60,321 nucleotides of DNA. Source: Bacteroidales bacterium. Lineage in GTDB: Bacteria > Bacteroidota > Bacteroidia > Bacteroidales > WCHB1-69. A model generated the notes under the pieces. That model was not told the DNA's origin. It did no database searches and was given only the letters and a program-made list of their open reading frames with translations. A program made the position numbers and the translations under genes. Position 1 is the stretch's first letter. Each line of letters opens with the position of its first letter. Positions 55,263 through 60,321 of the stretch are shown here, in pieces. The stretch lies in assembly GCA_017527945.1 (NCBI GenBank), contig JAFXPL010000038.1, forward strand, positions 1 through 60,321, written 5' to 3'.

Positions 55263-55913
55263 ATGAGTATAATGCAATATCTGGCGATAGCCGCGGCGGT
55301 TTATTGCCTTGTTAGTTTATTCGTGCATTTTGTCAGGATTGTGCGCCTCGGTGCTCCGAAGGACAAGTCGGAGCCGAGCGGCAGCGTGAAGGAGGGCGTG
55401 ATTTACGCCAACACCCGCGCCATGATGCCCGACCAGAAGGAGTCGGCGTATCTGCACATTCCGTCTTACGCCACGGGAATGTTGTTCCACATCGGTGTGT
55501 TCACCTGCTTGTTGATCTTTGTGCTCTCCTTTTTTCCATTTTTCAACCGCTGGATTAGTGGCGGCTGCAATTGGCATCTGATTCTGGCCATCCCGACTGT
55601 TTTGGGTACTATCTGTGGTGTTATCTTGTTTGTCAGAAGGTTGATCTCCAAAGATTTGAAGCCCTTTACCACGCCAGATGACTACATCTCCTGCGGACTG
55701 GTCACCCTTTTCCAGTTGATGACCACACTCTACCTGTGCTTCCCGACTTGTTGTGGAGCTGTTACCATATTATATTATATAAGCTGCATCCTGCTGCTCC
55801 TCTATATGCCGTTGGGCAAGCTGCGCCACGCGGTCTATTATTTCGCGGCGCGCTACCATCTGGGGTTCTTCTACGGATGGCGGAATGTGTGGCCGAACAG
55901 GGAGAAGGAATAA
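55263..55913 (+). CDS. DsrM/NarI-like di-haem cytochrome b membrane protein
   Basis: 216 aa with five or six hydrophobic helices and two histidine pairs in the right places to bind two haems b: His65/His76 and His189/His199 (compare NarI His56/66 and His187/205). Homologues (NarI, DsrM, HmeC) pass electrons between the quinone pool and an iron-sulphur partner. The context with dsrC makes DsrM the best call, but length and sequence divergence leave NarI-like alternatives. Its natural partner may be the HdrD/DsrK-like protein encoded at 42748-44046. Confidence 0.7.
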   Translation: MSIMQYLAIAAAVYCLVSLFVHFVRIVRLGAPKDKSEPSGSVKEGVIYANTRAMMPDQKESAYLHIPSYATGMLFHIGVFTCLLIFVLSFFPFFNRWISGGCNWHLILAIPTVLGTICGVILFVRRLISKDLKPFTTPDDYISCGLVTLFQLMTTLYLCFPTCCGAVTILYYISCILLLLYMPLGKLRHAVYYFAARYHLGFFYGWRNVWPNREKE

Positions 55914-55935
55914 CCCCTACCCCGGCCTACGGCCA

Positions 55936-55956
55936 CCCCTTCCCCTGGGGAAGGGG
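55936..55956. repeat. Palindrome CCCCTTCCCC / GGGGAAGGGG
   Basis: Ten-base arms with a one-base loop. GC-rich elements of this kind are often dispersed between genes in Bacteroidota genomes (general knowledge). It lies 23 bases after the cytochrome gene and can serve as its terminator. Confidence 0.6.
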
Positions 55957-56047
55957 AATCCCCTCGCTCCGGCACGGTGTGCCGAAGTTGGAAAGTGAAG
56001 CGTACGAAGGATTTGATCAGTATATCAGTAATTAAAAGTTCAAGACG

Positions 56048-56581
56048 ATGAAAGATACAAAAGGACAACCCGAAAGAAAATGCAGCCGATCGTTTGGTGT
56101 GCTTTGTGCTGCGGTGCTGACAGTTTTCGCTCTGTTCGCCGCATGCGAGCGGCCGGAACCGGAACCCGAACCCGAAGTGAATCCTACTGAACAGGTTGTT
56201 CTTGTGGATGGTCCCATTCCGTTTTCAGAGATTACTACCGACTCAACAGGTTGCGGATGGCACAATATTCAATACGACAACCAGGCTGTCCTGATAAACG
56301 ACACCCAATCTTTCTTTCTTTACACGGATTGTGTTGACGGACACTATCCTGAAATTAATTTCGACAGCAACAGTGTTGTATTATGGAGCGGTTGGGTTGG
56401 TAGAGGTTCTTATTTCAACACAGCTACTATTGAATGTGTAGAAGGGGTTTTCCATATTGACTTGTTCTTTCAAGAGGATCTTACTTGTGTTGCAAGTGAG
56501 CCTTGGATAAAAGTGTTTTTACTACCAAAAATCCCGGATAGCACACCAATTTCCGTAGAGGTTCATGTCGCATCAATTTAA
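56048..56581 (+). CDS. Putative lipoprotein of unknown function
   Basis: 177 aa with a long, basic N-terminus (MKDTKGQPERKCSRS), a hydrophobic helix and lipobox LFAAC (Cys33), then a charged linker of PE repeats (PEPEPEPEV). The rest is beta-rich (GCGWHNIQYDNQAVLINDT, VVLWSGWVGRGSYFNTATIECVEG, VEVHVASI), possibly an Ig-like or galactose-binding-like sandwich. I do not recognise a family. It lies between the cytochrome and nuclease genes, and is probably its own unit. Confidence 0.65.
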   Translation: MKDTKGQPERKCSRSFGVLCAAVLTVFALFAACERPEPEPEPEVNPTEQVVLVDGPIPFSEITTDSTGCGWHNIQYDNQAVLINDTQSFFLYTDCVDGHYPEINFDSNSVVLWSGWVGRGSYFNTATIECVEGVFHIDLFFQEDLTCVASEPWIKVFLLPKIPDSTPISVEVHVASI

Positions 56582-56602
56582 AGTTATTTCAATAATAAGA
56601 GT

Positions 56603-58009
56603 ATGACATTAGACTTTTTAGGCGCGACCGAAGAGGTCACTGGCAGCAAATTCCTGCTGACCACCAAAGACGGAATAAAAATACTGTTGGATTGCGGCAT
56701 GTACCAGGGCAAGGGTCTGGAGACCGATGCCATGAACCGCGATTTGGGCTTTGACCCGACAAAAATCGATATCGTGCTGCTCTCGCACGCGCATATCGAC
56801 CACGCCGGGTTGATACCATATATATATAAGCTGGGATTCCGGGGCAAGGTGTTCTGCACTCCCGCCACCCGCGACCTGTGCGCCATCATGCTGGCCGACT
56901 CGGGCAGAATCCAAGAGGCCGATGCCCGGCAGTTCAACAAAAAGAAGGAGCGCGTGGGCAAAACTCCCATCGAGCCCATCTACAACGAGAAAGACGCCGT
57001 GGAATGCATGAGACTGTTCATCAGCATCCCGCGCGGGCTGCACTTCAACATCACCCCCACTGTGGCCATCGACTTCATCGACAGCGGCCACATGCTCGGC
57101 AGCAGTGCCATCTACCTGACCTTCAAGGAGGGACGCAAGACGCGCACGCTCTGCTACACCGGCGACGTGGGCCGTTACGACAAGCGCATCCTCCCCGATC
57201 CGGAACCGTTCCCCTACGCCGACTACATCATCACCGAATCCACCTACGGCGACCGCCTGCACTCCACTTTGGACGAGGCCGACAAGGAGCTGATGCTCGT
57301 GGTGCGCGACGCCTGCGCGAAACGCAAGGGCAAGCTGCTCATCCCCTCCTTCGCCATCGGACGAACGCAGGAAATCGTCTATACCCTGCACCGGCTCGAA
57401 CTCGCCGGCGACCTACCCGACATCGAATGCTTCGTCGATAGCCCGTTAGCCTGCTCCGCCACCAACATCTTCCGCCTCCACGACGACTGTTTCAACGAGG
57501 AAATGCGGGAGTTCATGGCCGCCACCAAGGATCCATTCGGCTTCGACAAGCTCTCCTACGTGCGCACCATCGACGATTCCAAGGCCCTGAACGAGCATAA
57601 CCGTCCCTGCATCATCATCTCCGCCTCCGGCATGATGGAGGCCGGGCGCATCAAGCACCACCTGGCCAACAACATCGAGAACCAGAAGACCACCATTCTG
57701 TGCGTGGGCTACTGCGCCCCGACCACATTAGGCGCGAAGATCATGCGCGGCGACGAGAAGGTCTCCATCTTCGGCAATGAATACAAGGTCCGCGCCACGC
57801 TCGCCCGCATCGACGCCTACTCCGGCCACGCCGACTACAACGAGCTCATTCGCTACCTCTCCTGCCAAAAAGGCAACAAGAAACTGAAGAAAATCTTCGT
57901 TGTCCACGGTGAAGACGATGCCCGCGTAGCCTACGCCAAACACCTCAAAGACGCAGGTTTCAAGCAGGCGTATGTGCCGAAATTCCGGGAATCAATCGAA
58001 TTGGCGTAA
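56603..58009 (+). CDS. Metallo-beta-lactamase-fold RNase with beta-CASP domain
   Basis: 468 aa of the CPSF73/YsgA-type family. Motif HAHIDHAG (62-69, HxHxDH) supplies the di-zinc ligands, with GHMLGSSA near residue 160 and a beta-CASP block (IPSFAIGRTQEIVYTL, SASGMMEAGRIKHHL, VHGEDDARVAYAKHLK) at the C-terminus. Bacterial members cleave or trim RNA; they lack the RNase J C-terminal domain. Likely cytosolic mRNA-processing enzyme. Followed by a 13-bp tandem repeat. Confidence 0.92.
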   Translation: MTLDFLGATEEVTGSKFLLTTKDGIKILLDCGMYQGKGLETDAMNRDLGFDPTKIDIVLLSHAHIDHAGLIPYIYKLGFRGKVFCTPATRDLCAIMLADSGRIQEADARQFNKKKERVGKTPIEPIYNEKDAVECMRLFISIPRGLHFNITPTVAIDFIDSGHMLGSSAIYLTFKEGRKTRTLCYTGDVGRYDKRILPDPEPFPYADYIITESTYGDRLHSTLDEADKELMLVVRDACAKRKGKLLIPSFAIGRTQEIVYTLHRLELAGDLPDIECFVDSPLACSATNIFRLHDDCFNEEMREFMAATKDPFGFDKLSYVRTIDDSKALNEHNRPCIIISASGMMEAGRIKHHLANNIENQKTTILCVGYCAPTTLGAKIMRGDEKVSIFGNEYKVRATLARIDAYSGHADYNELIRYLSCQKGNKKLKKIFVVHGEDDARVAYAKHLKDAGFKQAYVPKFRESIELA

Positions 58010-58023
58010 GTTGGTTGTTGACT

Positions 58024-58054
58024 ATGACTTAGACTAATGACTTAGACTAATGAC
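58024..58054. repeat. 13-bp tandem duplication after the RNase gene
   Basis: ATGACTTAGACTA occurs twice (58024-58036, 58037-58049) and then five bases more. It resembles the variant copies of the 2433-2572 array (ACTAATCACTTAAA) and also carries TGA, TAG and TAA. Confidence 0.8.
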
Positions 58055-58089
58055 CCATTTTATCAATTTTTCTTCACCAAATAGAGAAA

Positions 58090-58962
58090 ATGAACCGACA
58101 AAACATTCTCATCACAGGCGCCAACGGGCAACTTGGAAACTGTCTGCGCGATTTAGCGGAGGATTTTCAGGACAAATACAACTATTATTATACAGATGTG
58201 GCGGAATTGGACATCACGGATGCAGCCGCAATTGACAAATATATTATAGACAATCAAATCGACATCATCATCAACGCGGCGGCCTACACGGCGGTCGATA
58301 AGGCGGAGGATGACGAGGAAAACGCTTATCGGATTAACTGCACGGCGGTTGGGAATTTGGCGAAGGTTGCGAAAACGCACGGTCTCACGCTGGTACATAT
58401 CTCCACGGACTACGTCTTTTCGGGCGAATTGGCTACGCCACACGTGGAAACGGAGACACCCGCGCCGAAATCCGTGTATGGTTCGACCAAGCTGGCAGGC
58501 GAGCAGGCGATTGTGGAGAGCGGCTGCCGGGCGGTCGTCATCCGGACTTCTTGGCTCTATTCCGAATACGGCAACAACTTCGTGAAGACGATGCTGCGTT
58601 TGGGCCGCGAAAAAGAGTCCATCCAGGTGGTTTGCGACCAGATCGGCGGCCCCACCTACGCCGGCGACCTGGCCAAGACTGTTTTCCTGATGCTGGAGCA
58701 TCTTCCCACGACCGGGACAGATTTTTACCACTTCGCCAACGAGGGGGTCTGCAGCTGGTTCGACTTCGCGAAAGCCATCATGGAAATGGCCGGACTGTCC
58801 TGCCGTGTAGAAGCCATTCCCACGTCAGAATATCCTGCAAAAGCGCACCGTCCTGCCTTTTCTGTCTTCAATTTGAGCAAGACCAAGGCAACCACAAACA
58901 CGTCTATCCCCTATTGGAGAGAGAGTTTACATCTAACTATCAACAAGTTACGGCAAAAATAA
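58090..58962 (+). CDS. rfbD: dTDP-4-dehydrorhamnose reductase
   Basis: 290 aa SDR with GANGQLG (10-16), the catalytic Tyr130-x3-Lys134 (VYGSTK), and RfbD-type segments THGLTLVHISTDYVFSGE, SWLYSEYGNNFVKTMLRLG, and HFANEGVCSWFDFAKAI. It makes dTDP-L-rhamnose, the last step of the rmlABCD pathway. No rmlA, rmlB or rmlC is found here, so those lie elsewhere. It could supply rhamnose to the glycan genes upstream (inference). Confidence 0.93.
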   Translation: MNRQNILITGANGQLGNCLRDLAEDFQDKYNYYYTDVAELDITDAAAIDKYIIDNQIDIIINAAAYTAVDKAEDDEENAYRINCTAVGNLAKVAKTHGLTLVHISTDYVFSGELATPHVETETPAPKSVYGSTKLAGEQAIVESGCRAVVIRTSWLYSEYGNNFVKTMLRLGREKESIQVVCDQIGGPTYAGDLAKTVFLMLEHLPTTGTDFYHFANEGVCSWFDFAKAIMEMAGLSCRVEAIPTSEYPAKAHRPAFSVFNLSKTKATTNTSIPYWRESLHLTINKLRQK

Positions 58963-59001
58963 AAAAAAATACAGAACATGGTGTAGAATCAAAAAAAAAT
59001 G

Positions 59002-59009
59002 TATTTTTG
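59002..59009 (+). promoter_or_regulatory. -7 promoter box for the tRNA-Thr/tuf unit
   Basis: TATTTTTG on the plus strand, about 50 bases ahead of the tRNA. A small TCTCC/GGGAGA hairpin follows at 59021-59036. Confidence 0.6.
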
Positions 59010-59059
59010 CGCACCTTATTTCTCCGATAAGGGAGACGTTCTTTTTTAGTGAAAAAAAA

Positions 59060-59131
59060 GCCGTTGTAGCTCAGTGGTAGAGTACATCCTTGGTAAGGAT
59101 GGGGTCATGAGTTCAACTCTCATCAACGGCT
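59060..59131 (+). tRNA. tRNA-Thr (anticodon GGT)
   Basis: A 72-nt cloverleaf: acceptor GCCGTTG (59060-59066) with CAACGGC (59124-59130), discriminator U, anticodon stem CATCC/GGATG with loop TTGGTAA giving anticodon GGT (59092-59094), and T arm ATGAG-TTCAACT-CTCAT. CCA is not encoded. tRNA-Thr directly upstream of tuf is the normal Bacteroidota arrangement, though often with further tRNAs. Confidence 0.95.
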
Positions 59132-59187
59132 CTTTTTTTTTTGAATGAACATAAGGATTAAAATTAAAAACATAAAATTTATAAAAA

Positions 59188-60321
59188 ATGGCAAAAGAAA
59201 AATTTGAACGTACTAAACCCCACGTGAACGTGGGTACCATCGGTCACATTGACCACGGTAAAACTACTCTTACCGCCGCCATCACCACCGTGTTGGCTGA
59301 GAAAGGTCTCTCCGAACTCAGATCCTTCGATTCTATCGACAACGCTCCTGAGGAAAAAGAGCGTGGTATCACCATCAACACCGCTCACATCGAGTACCAG
59401 ACCGCAAACCGTCACTATGCACACGTTGACTGTCCCGGTCACGCCGACTATGTGAAGAACATGGTTACGGGTGCTGCCCAGATGGACGGCGCTATCCTCG
59501 TTGTGGCTGCCACCGATGGTCCTATGCCTCAAACTCGCGAGCACATCCTGCTGGCCAAGCAGGTCGGCGTGCCGAGAATGGTTGTTTTCATGAACAAGGT
59601 TGACCTTGTTGACGACCCCGAACTTCTCGACCTCGTTGAAATGGAAATCCGCGACCTCCTCACTTTCTACGGTTTCGACGGCGACAACACCCCCGTCATC
59701 CGCGGTTCTGCCCTCGGCGGCCTGAACCTCGAACCCAAGTGGGTTGAGAAGATCGTTGAGCTCATGGACGCTGTTGACACTTGGATTCCGCTGCCTCCTC
59801 GTGATGTCGATAAAGACTTCCTCATGCCTGTTGAGGACGTGTTCTCCATCACTGGCCGTGGTACCGTTGCCACCGGTCGTATCGAAACCGGTATCGTCCA
59901 CACTGGCGATCCCGTCGATATCATCGGTATGGGCGCTGAGAAACTGAAATCCGTTGTCACGGGTGTGGAAATGTTCCGCAAGATCCTCGACGATGGTGAA
60001 GCTGGTGATAACGTGGGTCTGTTGCTCCGCGGTATCGACAAAGACGAAATCCGTCGTGGTATGGTCATCGCAAAACCCGGTTCTATCCACCCGCACAAGA
60101 AATTCAAAGCTTCTGTGTATGTGTTGAAGAAAGAAGAAGGCGGCCGTCACACTCCGTTCGGCAACAACTATCGCCCGCAATTCTACTTCCGCACCACGGA
60201 CGTGACGGGTGCCATCACCCTGCCCGCTGGCGTTGAGATGTGTATGCCTGGTGATAACGTCGAGATCGATGTCCAACTCCTCTCCGAAATCGCCCTCAAC
60301 CAGAACCTCCGTTTCGCTCTC
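59188..60321 (+). CDS. tuf: Elongation factor Tu (3' end cut by window)
   Basis: 378 codons up to the window edge; about 15-20 C-terminal residues are missing. GTPase motifs: P loop GHIDHGKT (19-26), [12 protein letters not shown] in switch I, DCPGHADY in switch II, and NKVD. Domains 2 and 3 follow. It delivers aminoacyl-tRNA to the ribosome. Transcribed with the tRNA-Thr. Codon use is strongly biased, as expected of a highly expressed gene. Confidence 0.98.
   Translation, partial: MAKEKFERTKPHVNVGTIGHIDHGKTTLTAAITTVLAEKGLSELRSFDSIDNAPEEKERGITINTAHIEYQTANRHYAHVDCPGHADYVKNMVTGAAQMDGAILVVAATDGPMPQTREHILLAKQVGVPRMVVFMNKVDLVDDPELLDLVEMEIRDLLTFYGFDGDNTPVIRGSALGGLNLEPKWVEKIVELMDAVDTWIPLPPRDVDKDFLMPVEDVFSITGRGTVATGRIETGIVHTGDPVDIIGMGAEKLKSVVTGVEMFRKILDDGEAGDNVGLLLRGIDKDEIRRGMVIAKPGSIHPHKKFKASVYVLKKEEGGRHTPFGNNYRPQFYFRTTDVTGAITLPAGVEMCMPGDNVEIDVQLLSEIALNQNLRFAL

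Overview
The window is chromosomal DNA of a member of the Bacteroidota, most likely an uncultured, anaerobic Bacteroidales. The evidence is direct: promoters with the Bacteroidota -7 box TAnnTTTG ahead of most operons, four TonB-dependent-receptor or barrel genes, a PorV-like protein and two proteins with type IX secretion (T9SS) C-terminal domains, DUF4249 and GSCFA proteins, a Bacteroidales-type RiPP precursor, and A-rich ribosome-binding regions. Genus cannot be decided from the sequence. No insertion sequence, phage or CRISPR array is visible. The first gene (barrel protein) and the last (tuf) are cut by the window ends.

Layout. 1-5.0 kb: cell-surface genes (cut barrel protein, short SUMF1-like protein, TonB receptor plus DUF4249 lipoprotein joined by a 14-bp tandem repeat). 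5.2-10.8 kb: housekeeping (CvpA, GSCFA, PcrA/UvrD helicase, a small P-loop kinase, HIT, GreA) with a probable unannotated small RNA at about 9.11-9.23 kb. 10.9-20.7 kb: one operon for a 1259-aa TonB receptor, a 1578-aa T9SS-exported protein and a PorV/PorQ-family partner. 20.9-28.3 kb: Rieske-like lipoprotein, barrel and TPR operon; steroid-5-alpha-reductase-fold enzyme with a GT2. 28.3-29.9 kb: rpsU-xer-hpf. 30-33.6 kb: PASTA protein, T9SS protein, DnaQ-like exonuclease. 33.8-40.6 kb: surface-glycan operon (opine-dehydrogenase-like enzyme, flippase, TupA-like ATP-grasp, a Wzy-GT4 fusion, GT2). 40.6-44.0 kb: TonB receptor and an HdrD/DsrK-like iron-sulphur protein. 44.1-50.5 kb: two lipoproteins, zinc-ribbon coiled-coil protein, Nif3, PNPase, S15. 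50.7-54.7 kb: a compact RiPP locus (structured leader, cysteine-rich precursor, radical SAM/SPASM maturase, RDD membrane protein fused to a TraB/EreA-like domain). 54.8-56.6 kb: DsrC, DsrM-like membrane protein, lipoprotein. 56.6-60.3 kb: beta-CASP nuclease, RfbD, tRNA-Thr(GGT), tuf.

The most interesting material is the RiPP locus at 50.7-54.7 kb. Its precursor has eight cysteines with mirror-symmetric spacing, the cluster has no recognisable ABC/C39 exporter, and a membrane-anchored TraB/EreA-like protein sits where a leader peptidase or immunity protein would be expected. Second are the DsrC, DsrM-like and DsrK-like genes in one window, which together suggest a DsrMK/DsrC-type thiol-disulphide electron relay. 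Third is a candidate sRNA with two identical C-rich 13-nt motifs held between the arms of a closing stem.
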